DNA from: Spongiibacteraceae bacterium
GTDB lineage: Bacteria; Pseudomonadota; Gammaproteobacteria; Pseudomonadales; Dasaniaceae
DNA length: 64,000 nucleotides
Reading direction: 5' to 3'
Assembly: GCA_028280715.1 (NCBI GenBank)
Contig: JANQLG010000001.1
Span: 1-64,000 of the forward strand
Below, piece by piece: positions 15,865 to 26,141 of the stretch. Under the pieces are notes generated by a model, which did no database searches, was not told where the DNA came from, and saw nothing but the letters and a program-made list of their open reading frames with translations. Position numbers and translations under genes: made by a program. Positions within the stretch are counted from its first letter, which is position 1, and each line of letters starts with the position of its first letter.

Positions 15865-18444
15865 TTAATTCCACCAGTCGAACTCAGCGAATAAATCGCT
15901 GATGTACTGTGTTAGTTCGTTATAGAGCCTTTCTACTTCTACAAAAAGATCAATGATCACATCATAGGTTGCACTAGCTAAAAGCTCCCATTGGCCTGTT
16001 TCGCTATTTCGAAGATTAAGGTCATATTCAAATACCACTTCAGCATTTCCATCATCTAACAATGTAAGACTTGAGGAAAAGTCTTGCTCTGTGGCATCTG
16101 TATATATTTCATCAGGATATAGAAGAAATGGTATTGGTTCTTCATGATAAACGTATGTATCACAACTATCCGCATCAGCAACACAATCAAGCCATGCGTC
16201 AGGCATTCCATTTACTTGCTGAGCAAAGGAGTCTCTCGCAGCGAGCTTCCCATAATATTCGAAAGGGTTATGATTACGTACCGCTAGTGCCGCAGCGTCT
16301 CCATACACACTACCATGAACAAAGAATAAAGAATCTAACTCTACTGATTCTGTAATAGTTTGACTCACTGAAGCATTTGGACAATGACTAGAAATATTTC
16401 CATTCACATCAATTGGCCCAAACGAACATAAACGAGCACTCGTCTTTTGGCTTATACCATTATTTTCCACACCAATATCATTGATATGAGCAGCATTAAA
16501 AAAGGCATCACCAAAAATTTCTAAATATGCTGTATTATTTAAGAAACCTGTATTCGCCGTTAACTCTAAACGCCCCATAGAAACCAAAAGACCTGGCGGT
16601 GAATAAATATATGCCTGAGTTGTATAAGCGATATTAGACCCGCCCAAAATAGCTTCAATTTCAGAATATTCAGATGAAATGTAACTTTTCTCTAAACTGA
16701 TTACTGTTCGATACCTTTCATTGTTTACTGTACCTGCAGCTATCCCTAAACGCCCAGAGGCTTTATTAACCCGAATAACAGCTGAGCTATTTACTAAATA
16801 ATTATCCGCAATAATATTTAGTTGGTATTCGCCTGAAATGGTCACCTGATTCACTAAATTCAAATCGAGGTCTATAGTATCGGCATTCTCAATCACGTTT
16901 TCCCAATAAGGGTTAATGTTTTCTAAGGCTGGCGCTTTAATATTGACATTTTGGCCTTGAATAAAAGCAACTGTTTCATTTGGCTGTGTTAGAACATTAC
17001 CTACATTTTGCGTATCAACCGTTAAATTATTGTTGTAAAAGGTACCGATATGGGTTGAATCAGAAGGGTCAAGTGTATGCTCACCGTAATCTAAAAAGCT
17101 GACTTGCTCATTTGCAGCAATAGTGGTCAAGTAAGGGTAACGAGAGCCATTTCGAACTAAGCCATTTTGTGCTTGCAATGTTATGGTTTCACTCAATATC
17201 AAACCACCGAACTCATTAATGATATTGTTTTCGGCCCACATTTCAGTATTTACTAGTGAGTTAACATGGCCGCGATTGATGATATTTTTTGCCGCCACAG
17301 CGATATTATCAGCATTAATTTCTGCCAAATTTAAAAGACCACCTTTGGAAATCAGCACAACATTGTTACTGTTTAATTTCGCATTACTCGTGAGTGATAA
17401 TCCAGCGTACGACTTTGCACTCATCGCACCTGCCGTTTCGAAATAGCCGGATAGCGTAAGACCACCACCTAAAGACTGGAGAGTAATACTCTCATTGGTT
17501 ACGTGCGTTTGACCTAAATAGCGAACTGTTGAGAGATAATCGGTTGGAGTTACAATGCTGGCGGTAACGTTCAAAGATTCAGACGATGTGGCCTTAAAGG
17601 CTACTGCACTAATACTTCCAGCTATTGTACGATTTTGATCTTGTGGATGAGTTCTAATTACTTCTTGTTGTTCATAATGCCATTCTAAAGCGCCTAACAG
17701 TACGTTAACACCACCCGTACCAAGCGTATATTGACCATTAAGATTCTGTTCATACCCTCCCAACGTATTCCTATTCACACGCTGATTAAGAGACACCTCA
17801 CCAGAAATATCAATTACATCTGCCATTACATCTAATGCTAAAGCGCCAGGAGCTAACAAATTATTAATTGAAATAGTCGAGGAGGTCGTGGATAGCTGGC
17901 CGATACTGCTTGAGTTATCGTCAATTGTCTGACTAGGTACTGCTGTTGCTAGTGTAATACGATGCGCGTTATTAATTGCACAATTGGTACAGTCTATTAC
18001 TCCGGATGATGCGGTGGAGATAAATAAAATATCTGATGCGGGGCCCACTATTTCTATAGACTGCCGTAAATCGATATTATCTGCCATGATAACGATGAGC
18101 TGGGCTGCATCTTCAGAACCGTCACTTACCCTTGCTACGTTGACCAGCTTAAGTGGCTTATCTGTAATACTGAATTGATCGAAGCGGTTATATGAAATAC
18201 CTGCTGAATTCGCCTGTCGTACATGCAATAGATCATTATTTGACCCTTCACTAGCTGGTAGATAGTTAATCTCATCTACATGCTCAGTAGAGACTGTTAT
18301 TGTTGATGCTAAAGAATATGTACTGAATAACAGGCAAACGATACCAACCAGCCAATATATTGCCGTATTTTGTTTTTTCAGTTTTTTTTCAGTTGAGCAA
18401 ACACTTTTCACCAACGATGGCATAAAAAAGTAATTAAGATCCAT
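15865..18444 (-). CDS. TpsA-type protein with filamentous-haemagglutinin secretion (TPS) domain
   Basis: An 859-residue exported protein. A long N-region and signal (hydrophobic 29-46, ending SLAS) are typical of large FHA-like exoproteins. Residues 48-180 look like a TPS domain: NSAGISYNRFDQFSI matches the usual N-x-G-x-S-x-N-x-F motif, and GVIDCTNCAINNAHRITLAT carries the paired cysteines (C-x-x-C) of CdiA-type TPS domains. Such domains are recognised by an outer membrane TpsB pore. The rest is beta-helix repeat sequence and ends in an acidic, Tyr-rich tail. No TpsB gene is in the window. The downstream gene carries the pretoxin and toxin parts, as if a CdiA protein had been cut in two. Confidence 0.82.
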   Translation of the reverse strand: MDLNYFFMPSLVKSVCSTEKKLKKQNTAIYWLVGIVCLLFSTYSLASTITVSTEHVDEINYLPASEGSNNDLLHVRQANSAGISYNRFDQFSITDKPLKLVNVARVSDGSEDAAQLIVIMADNIDLRQSIEIVGPASDILFISTASSGVIDCTNCAINNAHRITLATAVPSQTIDDNSSSIGQLSTTSSTISINNLLAPGALALDVMADVIDISGEVSLNQRVNRNTLGGYEQNLNGQYTLGTGGVNVLLGALEWHYEQQEVIRTHPQDQNRTIAGSISAVAFKATSSESLNVTASIVTPTDYLSTVRYLGQTHVTNESITLQSLGGGLTLSGYFETAGAMSAKSYAGLSLTSNAKLNSNNVVLISKGGLLNLAEINADNIAVAAKNIINRGHVNSLVNTEMWAENNIINEFGGLILSETITLQAQNGLVRNGSRYPYLTTIAANEQVSFLDYGEHTLDPSDSTHIGTFYNNNLTVDTQNVGNVLTQPNETVAFIQGQNVNIKAPALENINPYWENVIENADTIDLDLNLVNQVTISGEYQLNIIADNYLVNSSAVIRVNKASGRLGIAAGTVNNERYRTVISLEKSYISSEYSEIEAILGGSNIAYTTQAYIYSPPGLLVSMGRLELTANTGFLNNTAYLEIFGDAFFNAAHINDIGVENNGISQKTSARLCSFGPIDVNGNISSHCPNASVSQTITESVELDSLFFVHGSVYGDAAALAVRNHNPFEYYGKLAARDSFAQQVNGMPDAWLDCVADADSCDTYVYHEEPIPFLLYPDEIYTDATEQDFSSSLTLLDDGNAEVVFEYDLNLRNSETGQWELLASATYDVIIDLFVEVERLYNELTQYISDLFAEFDWWN

Positions 18445-18786
18445 TAGCGGCTCTCTCCAACAAGACGAATAAACAAATCATCGAAAGCGATAAGTAAAGA
18501 CACAACTGCACCCATCCCACTTATCGTAGAAGGTAATATGTAACCAGGAACTAACTTATTGATAGGAAAAATCCTTTTACTTAAGTTTTTATAATATCCA
18601 AATTTATAAGCATTATTATTGGCTCTGATTTATAGCATATTTATTTTTATAAAAAAACTTTAATTTATAACAATTTGCACTGCTTGACTAAAGATAATCA
18701 AAACTTGTTACAAATTAATATAATTAAACACCGATAAACAGATGACCAAAATGACAAATAAATGTGCTGTCTTTTATTTTTTACTG
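18445..18786. other. AT-rich upstream region of the TPS gene
   Basis: No gene was seen in this spacer. It contains a perfect 8-bp inverted repeat, CGATAAGT (18488-18495) and ACTTATCG (18519-18526), with a 23-base loop. This lies 44-82 bases upstream of the TPS start and could be an operator or a leader hairpin. From 18555 to 18780 the DNA is very AT-rich with many A and T tracts, a profile typical of H-NS-type silencing regions. No single promoter stood out. Confidence 0.5.
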
Positions 18787-18815
18787 AAAAGCCCGGCAAT
18801 AGCCGAGCTTTTTTA
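18787..18815 (-). terminator. Intrinsic terminator of the esterase-like lipoprotein gene
   Basis: On the minus strand AAAAAAGCTCGGC, loop TATT, GCCGGGCTTTT forms a stem with one mismatch, flanked by A and T runs, about 20 bases past the stop at 18834. Confidence 0.8.
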
Positions 18816-18833
18816 TCAAGAAAATAACTCTCT

Positions 18834-21341
18834 TTACAAAATACCACCCAAGTTAATCAGCTGAGTTTCACCACTGTTATCATCGACACCATCATTATCA
18901 TTGATAATGTAGACATCGCCATTGGCCATCACGGCAGAACCTTCAACTTTTTCATAGATAAGGCCACCGGGTGCTTGCAGATCACTCATAATGTCTCTGA
19001 CTAATGTTTTAGTAATGGTTGCGCCGTTGATAACGGTACTTAAATCAATGGTGTAAAGGCGTTTAATAGCAGCATCTGGCCCGCCTTTGTTATCACGCTC
19101 TAGTACCAAAAACTCGCCGTTGCCCATTGAGCTGATATCCGATAAACCAACCCAACCGCCATCTTGCGATTCAACGGCATCTAAGGGATAGAAAACAAAT
19201 TCCCAGGTTTCGTTGGTGATGTCATAGACACCTATTCTTGGATTCGCTTCACCTTCCCATTCGCGTTGAAAAGCAACATACAACATGCCGTTGTATTCTG
19301 CGACGCCTTCAAAGCCAAAACGAATTTGTAAATTGTTAACGGCGTTCGGTAATGTCACCACATCTTCGATAACGCCATTGCTGTCTGTTTTGAACAGGAA
19401 ATTCAATTTTTCGATGGGGCGATTAGCCGTATCTGACAAAGTACCTACACCTTCTGATGCTACCCAGTAACCACCGTCTGGCGCTTTGGCAATACCTTCA
19501 GGGTCAATATTGACGGTTTTATCTGCATTGATCATTGCAGCCAAATCCACATCATCAAAACTGTCTGAATCTTCTGTCGCACCGGATGTCGAAGCAGCGG
19601 CAAAAATATCGTTACTGTCTTTGACAGTGATCTCTTCGACTAAACGAGCAGGCTGTTGATCAACGTCGATTTTAAAAATACGGTTAGAGGCAAAGAAGCT
19701 ATCTTCTACTGCATACAACACACTGTCATCCATAGGGTCTGATGATAAACCTGACATCGCCGCCCAGGGAATTGGCGTACCATCGTCACGACTGGTTGAC
19801 TGTAGCGTTGGATACTCGGCATCAGCAAAATCGTAGCGATAGATATTCAGCACAGAACGAATTTTATCGCCGCGATTATCTTCTTCACTGGCAACAATTA
19901 ACAAGTTGCGAGAAGGAATAGCTAAACCACCTTCTGGGCCAACGCCCGCTGGTAATGTTTGTTTATAAACCGGATTTGCGGGATCAGCCACATCGTAAAC
20001 AAAAACCAAACTTGAACGCTCGGAATTTACGAACAGATAACGGTTTTCACCATACACACCCATTTCAACATTTTCTGGTTCGTTACCTTTATTACCAGAA
20101 CGCTCATCGGGGTAGTGACCCAAACGTGCGGTTAAATGGTCCAGGGTGTTACCTGCTGTCCAAACCACATCACCATCGGTGTTAAAGATCGTGAAACCGC
20201 GGCTTCCACCATCCATGTCACCTTCATCTGCGGTAGCAAAATGTGTGCTGTTAATCCAGGAAACACCGTCTGGCTCTCTCACTACATCATCTTGTGATTC
20301 TGTTTGTGAAATAACGGGAAAGTCGCCTTCTGTTAAATCCACATCAGTTAGATCAACAGAACCTGCGGTGAAGTGGTTCACGATACTGCCATCGGTTAAA
20401 TCAACTAATATGATGTAGTTATTTTCTTGCAGAGTCACCACGGCAATATTGTTAGCATTAATATCAACATATTCTGGCTCGGGGTCTGCGGGGAACAAAT
20501 CAGCCAAGCCAGTTAAATCAACAGTGGAGGCTGTCCATGCTGTTGGATCTGCCGCAGAAGTATCAACAATAACAAAAGCACCTGCAGGTAATTGTGGAGG
20601 GGTACCATCACCAAGATCTTCATCGCGTTCGTTTTCAATCACGACAGCGGCATAGTTTCCATCTGGGCTGATGGCTACAGAATCGGGCTGACCACCGAGA
20701 TCAATAGACGCCACATTGGTTTGTGAAGCAATTTCAATAACATCCAAGTGACCTGAAACGTCAACAAAATCTGTCGAGGTATTCACACCAACCAATGCGT
20801 AAGCACCTTTAACAGCGACGGAAGTTGGCTCTCCGGTTAATGCAAGCACACCGGCCGCGGCAGGAGAATTTGCATTAGTAATATCGACAAAACCCACTTG
20901 CTCTGCGGGGCTATCAGTATAGATCAATGTTGTGTAATCAGCGCTTACCGCAACAATCTCTGCTGCAGTTTCTGTGTCCGTATTACAGGTTGCATCTATT
21001 TGGCTACAAATGGGGAAAGAAGCAATACGATTAAAATTCTGCGCTGTATTCAATACTGTTGCATTACAGATTACGGAAGTTTCTTCTATTTCAGAAGTTT
21101 CTAGTGTACCACTGCTATCGGCGTCTAACCCGGTGTCAATCTGGACACCACCTGCGAAACAGCTATCACTGCCAGCTGATAATTCAGTTTGATTAATTAG
21201 GCTGTTAACACCATTTGCGCCGTTTGCACCACTAGCACCGTCGGCGCCATCGACACCATCTCTACCATCATCGCTATCGCAGGCTACCAGTGCAGTAGCA
21301 ATCGCAACACTGAGTGCTACTTGTTTGAATTTTGAACTCAT
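18834..21341 (-). CDS. Lipoprotein with collagen-like linker, beta-propeller and esterase-like phytase domain
   Basis: An 835-residue exported protein. The signal ends ALVAC, a lipobox. It is followed by an Asp/Gly-rich collagen-like stretch (DGRDGVDGADGASGANGANG) and a short calcium-type segment (DTGLDADSSGTLETSEIEE). The middle is a choice-of-anchor or alkaline-phosphatase-like propeller (about 130-520). The C-terminal 300 residues match the family annotated as esterase-like activity of phytase (AMSGLSSDP, NIDPEGIAKAPDGGYWVASE). A role in phosphate-ester or organic phosphorus use at the cell surface is plausible but not shown. I start at 21341, where GAGGA lies at ribosome-site distance. 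An ATG at 21356 lacks one. Confidence 0.82.
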   Translation of the reverse strand: MSSKFKQVALSVAIATALVACDSDDGRDGVDGADGASGANGANGVNSLINQTELSAGSDSCFAGGVQIDTGLDADSSGTLETSEIEETSVICNATVLNTAQNFNRIASFPICSQIDATCNTDTETAAEIVAVSADYTTLIYTDSPAEQVGFVDITNANSPAAAGVLALTGEPTSVAVKGAYALVGVNTSTDFVDVSGHLDVIEIASQTNVASIDLGGQPDSVAISPDGNYAAVVIENERDEDLGDGTPPQLPAGAFVIVDTSAADPTAWTASTVDLTGLADLFPADPEPEYVDINANNIAVVTLQENNYIILVDLTDGSIVNHFTAGSVDLTDVDLTEGDFPVISQTESQDDVVREPDGVSWINSTHFATADEGDMDGGSRGFTIFNTDGDVVWTAGNTLDHLTARLGHYPDERSGNKGNEPENVEMGVYGENRYLFVNSERSSLVFVYDVADPANPVYKQTLPAGVGPEGGLAIPSRNLLIVASEEDNRGDKIRSVLNIYRYDFADAEYPTLQSTSRDDGTPIPWAAMSGLSSDPMDDSVLYAVEDSFFASNRIFKIDVDQQPARLVEEITVKDSNDIFAAASTSGATEDSDSFDDVDLAAMINADKTVNIDPEGIAKAPDGGYWVASEGVGTLSDTANRPIEKLNFLFKTDSNGVIEDVVTLPNAVNNLQIRFGFEGVAEYNGMLYVAFQREWEGEANPRIGVYDITNETWEFVFYPLDAVESQDGGWVGLSDISSMGNGEFLVLERDNKGGPDAAIKRLYTIDLSTVINGATITKTLVRDIMSDLQAPGGLIYEKVEGSAVMANGDVYIINDNDGVDDNSGETQLINLGGIL

Positions 21342-21445
21342 GCTCTTCCTCATCATTTTTGTTTACAAAAACAAATATTGTTTTCAAAAAAAATGACAGA
21401 GGCGTGACGATTACATGTATATTTATTGAAGAAAATATTTAACAG

Positions 21446-21475
21446 TAAAAATCCGCCTTCATAGAAGGTGGCTTT
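21446..21475 (-). terminator. Intrinsic terminator after the RND transporter gene
   Basis: Minus strand CCACCTTC, loop TAT, GAAGGCGG (8 bp with one G-T pair) followed by ATTTTT, about 60 bases beyond the RND stop at 21536. Confidence 0.8.
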
Positions 21476-21535
21476 AGACTGATAATAAAATTTAAAGTAT
21501 GGGAATAGATCAAGTTAAGCTATACAAGGTACAAC

Positions 21536-24500
21536 TTAACTCATTGACGGTTGTTTAAAGACAATTTTTTTCGCAGACCTGAATTTTTCCTTCAACATCA
21601 CAGGCAACATCAACATAGCTGGCGTTACCAGTAATGTTAAGACAGTGGCAAAGGTTAAACCAAACACAATGGCACTGGCCAACTTGGCCCATTGTGTTGC
21701 GACTGGCCCACCGACTTCAACATTGGCGCCAACTAAATCGATGGAAATTCCTAACGCTAAAGGTAATAAACCGAAACCAGTAGTAAAGGTGGTAAGAAAT
21801 ACTGGCCTTAATCGTTGCACTCCGGTGTGAACAATGACATTAGTAATTGACCAATCCTGGTGAACTTTTCGAAGATGGTTGTAGGTATCAACCAACACAA
21901 TATTGTTGTTAACAATAATTCCCGCAAGCGCGACAATACCGACGCCTGACATAATGACACTAAAGGTTTGCCCGGTAATTAATAGTCCCAGTAAAACACC
22001 CGCGGTGGACAGTAAAACTGACGATAAAATCAAAAACGCCTGATAAAAACTATTAAATTGTGTCACTAATAGAACTGCCATCAGTGCCAGCGCCAGAGCA
22101 AAAGCTCTTAGCAGAAAAGCAAAAGAATTGGTCTGCTCTTCGTTGGCTCCTCTGAATCGATAATTCACTCCATCTACAGGTGGGTTTACCTGTAACCACT
22201 GCTCAATTTCCACCAATTTTTTACTGGCGACAACACCTTCAGCAGGATTAGCCCGCACATAAATAACACGTTTGCCATCGACACGTTGAATAGAACTCAC
22301 TTCGGGCTTTGCTGTACGCTGAATGAAACTACTAACGGGAACCAACCCTTCCAGGGTATTAATTTTTATTGCATCAATTTGTTCCAGGCCGCGAAACTCT
22401 CGCGGGTAGCGCACGCGAATATCTACTTCATCTTCACTACCATCGGGGCGATATTTACCGACCAATACCCCATTGGTTAAAAGTTGAATCGCAGAACCTA
22501 CTTCGGTAACGCTAGCGCCAAGCATTGCTGCTCGCGCTCTATCAATGGATACTTCCCATTCGATGCCCGGTACTGGCCCCGTATCATCAATATCAATTAA
22601 GCCATCAATATTATTTTCGAAATAACGCCTGATACGTTTTGCTTCTGCCACCAAATCAGGCATATCCTCACCGGTCAGCTCCAGCTGAATTTCTTTTCCT
22701 ACCGGCGGACCTTGATCGATAACAGCAACTTCTGCTCGCGCGCCCGGGATATCTGAAATTACTTCACGGTATCTTTTTTGAATTTGATGGCCAGTAACAT
22801 CACGCTCATCACGATGTACAAACTCTATAAAGATAGTTCCGATCAGGTCAGGGCCAGCTGCTCGCCCTCCTCCCGTCGAGCGTCCAGCTCCTGACTGTGT
22901 AACAACATTTTCATAATAGCCAACACCCATCACTCGCCGCTCGACATCACTGACAATGGTTTTAATTTCAGTAGGTGAATAATTGCCCTTTGCATACACT
23001 TCAATGCGGGAAAACATCGGTTCAGGGCTAACAAAAAATTCTACACCGCGACCAAAACTAAAATAGGAAATAACAATGACGACTAGTGCTAGCAAACTTG
23101 TTACTGAAACTCTTCCCGGGCGCTGAATACAATACTCCAATATGCGAGCATAGTGACCGGTTATCCCCGGAAGGTTATCCAGCTTTGACTCATCCAGCTT
23201 GGTTAAATAGCTCTGGTCTTGATTAGAGGTTTTTGCAAACAAGGCACCGAGTGTCGGCCCAAACACTAACGCATAAAGTAAAGCACCGACTAAGACCAGA
23301 AAAACCGTAATTGGCAAATAGCGCATAAATTCGCCTACGATATCCGGCCAAAACATAATGGGTAAGAAGGCCGCCAAGGTCGTTGCTGTCGAAGCCATAA
23401 TCGGCCACAACATTCGTTTGAGTGCTTTACTATAGGCATCAGTACTCGATAAACCTGACACCATTTCCCGATCAGCAAATTCCACCATCACGATGGCACC
23501 GTCGATCAACATTCCTAAACCCAGCAGCAGCCCAAATATCACCATGAAGTTATAGGTGAAGCCCATTTGAGCCAACATGATAAAGGCAAAGAAAAAGGAA
23601 AAAGGTACTGATAAAGCTACTAAAATACCGGAGCGAACACCGACCGTTGCAATAACCACAATTAAGACCAGTAACATGGCGGTTGCCATATTGCCTTCTA
23701 ATCCACGCGTTAAGTCATTAACTCTTGGAACTTGGTTATTGACATAAGTGATTTTGACGGACTGGGGAATGACTTTACGCACTTGTGCAACGATGGCATC
23801 TATCTGATCCATCACTTCAAGCGTGCTCGCCCCAGCGCGTTTTTCAACATTGATCGAAATACTGGGTTCGGCATTAATAAAAGAAAAACGCGTAGCATCC
23901 TTAAAGGTTTTACGTATCGTCGCCACATCGCTTAGGGTTACTACATGGTTGTCGTTAGCCTGTAGCGGCAAATCGAAAAGATCTTCTTGCGTCTCGATCA
24001 ATCCCGGCAGTTTTATCGGGAAGCTACCGTGCCCGGTATCCAATGCACCGGCAGGTATAAGCCGGTTGTTATTAGATACAGATTGCAGCATTTGTGCATT
24101 GGTTATGCCATAGGTTTCCAATTGCGCAGGATTAATTTCAATCTCTAACAGCTCTTCTCTTTCGCCAACCAGATCTGCAGAGAGCACGCCATTGATCATT
24201 TCAATTTCTCTTTGCATATCCTGCACAATTTGCAGCATGGTGCGCTCATCCACACCAGTACCACTAATCGTAATCTGTACTATACGTTGGCTACCTTCGG
24301 AGGCTTCTAGTAAATTGGGTTCTTCAGTAGCATCTGGGAATTTTGCCTTGGCTCGATCAACTGCCTCACGTGCATCCAGCATGGCCTGACTGGGTGGTAC
24401 TGAAATATCAAATTCGGCAATCACCCTCGCCAAACCTTCGTTGGCGAAGGAGCGATAGGATTTTAAGCCCTTCAAACCTTTCAGTTCGGCTTCAACAGGC

Positions 24501-24694
24501 CTGGCTAGCAGCCTTTCAGAATCTTCTGGTGAAATCCCTTCATGGGGAATGGTGATAATAACAACGGGAATAGCAATTTCAGGAGCCTGTTCAACCGGCA
24601 GCGAGCGATAACTAAATACCCCCACTAGCATGATCAAGAAAAACAGGCTGATGGTTGTTCTAGCCCGAGAAGTAGTGACGTCCAAAAATCGCAT
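21536..24694 (-). CDS. RND-family efflux transporter (inner-membrane pump)
   Basis: A 1052-residue resistance-nodulation-division transporter. It has a first membrane helix near residues 12-30, a large periplasmic loop, a helix bundle with LLLGLGMLIDGAIVMVEFAD (TM4; the second acid of the usual DD pair is Gly), a second periplasmic loop, and a C-terminal helix bundle. Proton-driven RND pumps expel drugs, detergents or metabolites through an adaptor and a TolC-like pore. The sequence resembles the AcrB-like hydrophobe group rather than the heavy-metal group, but the substrate cannot be told. Its adaptor gene lies 21 bases upstream. No outer-membrane factor is encoded nearby. Confidence 0.9.
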   Translation of the reverse strand: MRFLDVTTSRARTTISLFFLIMLVGVFSYRSLPVEQAPEIAIPVVIITIPHEGISPEDSERLLARPVEAELKGLKGLKSYRSFANEGLARVIAEFDISVPPSQAMLDAREAVDRAKAKFPDATEEPNLLEASEGSQRIVQITISGTGVDERTMLQIVQDMQREIEMINGVLSADLVGEREELLEIEINPAQLETYGITNAQMLQSVSNNNRLIPAGALDTGHGSFPIKLPGLIETQEDLFDLPLQANDNHVVTLSDVATIRKTFKDATRFSFINAEPSISINVEKRAGASTLEVMDQIDAIVAQVRKVIPQSVKITYVNNQVPRVNDLTRGLEGNMATAMLLVLIVVIATVGVRSGILVALSVPFSFFFAFIMLAQMGFTYNFMVIFGLLLGLGMLIDGAIVMVEFADREMVSGLSSTDAYSKALKRMLWPIMASTATTLAAFLPIMFWPDIVGEFMRYLPITVFLVLVGALLYALVFGPTLGALFAKTSNQDQSYLTKLDESKLDNLPGITGHYARILEYCIQRPGRVSVTSLLALVVIVISYFSFGRGVEFFVSPEPMFSRIEVYAKGNYSPTEIKTIVSDVERRVMGVGYYENVVTQSGAGRSTGGGRAAGPDLIGTIFIEFVHRDERDVTGHQIQKRYREVISDIPGARAEVAVIDQGPPVGKEIQLELTGEDMPDLVAEAKRIRRYFENNIDGLIDIDDTGPVPGIEWEVSIDRARAAMLGASVTEVGSAIQLLTNGVLVGKYRPDGSEDEVDIRVRYPREFRGLEQIDAIKINTLEGLVPVSSFIQRTAKPEVSSIQRVDGKRVIYVRANPAEGVVASKKLVEIEQWLQVNPPVDGVNYRFRGANEEQTNSFAFLLRAFALALALMAVLLVTQFNSFYQAFLILSSVLLSTAGVLLGLLITGQTFSVIMSGVGIVALAGIIVNNNIVLVDTYNHLRKVHQDWSITNVIVHTGVQRLRPVFLTTFTTGFGLLPLALGISIDLVGANVEVGGPVATQWAKLASAIVFGLTFATVLTLLVTPAMLMLPVMLKEKFRSAKKIVFKQPSMS

Positions 24695-24715
24695 TACGAA
24701 TCCCAGTGCAACTTT

Positions 24716-25834
24716 TTAATTATCTAATCTTGCTGTTGACCACTCATAATTACTGAGGACCTTCTGCCCAACGAAGACTTCTTCCTGGCCATGGGTAATA
24801 ACATTCGCTTCATCAGGCAATCCCGAAACCCAGATTCCGCCAACGTCCATGCCTGAAGCTTCACCAATAATCGTCACAGGTTTAAATTCAACAGAATCCG
24901 ATTGATTCACTAGCTTGATGCCAATATCACCCGCATCATTTAACGTGAGCGACGATGAAGGTATGAGATGTGCCTGTCGCTCTACACCAGCTACTAGCAA
25001 TTCTGCCGTGATTCCTTCTCGAATGGGCTGTTCCGATTTTAATAATTCTGCTTCTATTCGGTAATTTCGAGTGCCCTGAGCAGCTGAAGTAGCAAGATAT
25101 GTAATCACCGCTTGTACTCTTTCACCCGTGTGCAAACGCGCCATTACGGCGGCACCGTAATACAATTTACCTACATCGCTTTCCGGAACTGTGCCCACCA
25201 GTAACATAGGGTCGTCATCCAGAATAGAACCACAAGTATTACCGGGCATTAACAAATCACCAATCTCAACTGGGCGGGTTTCCAACACACCGTCGAAGGG
25301 TGCTTTTATGCGTGTATTATTTAATGTGTGCTCAGCACGGGTGACATCGGCTATTGCTGAATCGTAGGCTGATTTAGCCTTGGCAATAGCAACGGCTGAC
25401 ATCAGATTCTTGTCCTTCAAATCTAACGCAGCTTCATATTCAAGTTTGGTTTGTTGTCTGCGACTCAAAGCTTCCTGAAGATCCGCTTCTCGGTTATCGA
25501 CATCTATCTGACAGATAATGTCACCAGCTTTTACACGCTGTCCTCTATCGACGGGCGTAGCTGTGACAACACCGGATATTTCGGCCTTTAGATCAACTCG
25601 ACGATTAACCTGGGTTTTACCACGAACTCGAATTTGTTCGGAAAAATTCTGAGCCTTGGAATGCATGGCCCTAACTATAAAAAGGTCACTGGGCAATCCA
25701 TCAGCGCCAGCCGCTGAGGAAGACATTGCTTGATCGGATACAGCACTATCAGCCTCAGCCCAAAAGCGCGGAAAAATTAGCCAAAGCACCGCTATTAGCG
25801 CTATCCCTGCAGCAACGTATTGTTGGACTTTCAT
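24716..25834 (-). CDS. RND efflux periplasmic adaptor (membrane fusion protein)
   Basis: A 372-residue adaptor. One N-terminal hydrophobic segment (7-24) anchors or exports it. A lipoyl-like half (VDLKAEISGVVTATPVDRGQRVKAGDIICQIDV) is followed by an alpha-helical hairpin (about 115-175), the second lipoyl half (TRIKAPFDGVLETRPVEIGDL) and beta-barrel domains. It links the inner-membrane pump encoded 21 bases downstream to an outer-membrane channel. The pair forms one transcript. There is no TetR or MerR regulator next door. Confidence 0.9.
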   Translation of the reverse strand: MKVQQYVAAGIALIAVLWLIFPRFWAEADSAVSDQAMSSSAAGADGLPSDLFIVRAMHSKAQNFSEQIRVRGKTQVNRRVDLKAEISGVVTATPVDRGQRVKAGDIICQIDVDNREADLQEALSRRQQTKLEYEAALDLKDKNLMSAVAIAKAKSAYDSAIADVTRAEHTLNNTRIKAPFDGVLETRPVEIGDLLMPGNTCGSILDDDPMLLVGTVPESDVGKLYYGAAVMARLHTGERVQAVITYLATSAAQGTRNYRIEAELLKSEQPIREGITAELLVAGVERQAHLIPSSSLTLNDAGDIGIKLVNQSDSVEFKPVTIIGEASGMDVGGIWVSGLPDEANVITHGQEEVFVGQKVLSNYEWSTARLDN

Positions 25835-26078
25835 CTAAATTCCTAAGAACCTATCGTAAAACTGGCTAATCTAATATGGTAATACCTGAACGAATAAACA
25901 CCCAATTAATAATCCTTAATTGAGTAAGGTCTATCGATGAAACTGTGAATCCATTCAACAATAAACCGAAGGGATTATGCACGTTATCCTCCCAAATCAC
26001 AAAGAGTGCACAGCACTTAAATACTCCCATACCTCTAATGTATTTATACTCCATAAAACCCTTTATAGACTATGACAG

Positions 26079-26111
26079 AATAAAAAACCCGGCATTAACC
26101 GGGTTTTTATT
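26079..26111 (-). terminator. Intrinsic terminator of the VolA-like lipase gene
   Basis: AATAAAAAACCCGG, loop CATTAA, CCGGGTTTTTATT lies about 30 bases beyond the lipase stop at 26142. It has A and T runs on both sides. The rest of the spacer down to 25835 shows no supported gene; a 62-codon frame there looks like chance. Confidence 0.85.
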
Positions 26112-26141
26112 GCATCAGGGCTAGTAACACCCCATTGCTGC

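Noticed and set aside
15850..15880. Frameshift as the cause of the split CdiA-like gene
   Set aside because: The second frame has a ribosome site and its own signal peptide, and the first ends naturally; a plain frameshift does not create these. Resequencing is still the right check.
25866..26054. 62-codon minus-strand frame between adaptor and lipase genes
   Set aside because: No signal, no family pattern, no ribosome site; looks like chance in AT-rich DNA.
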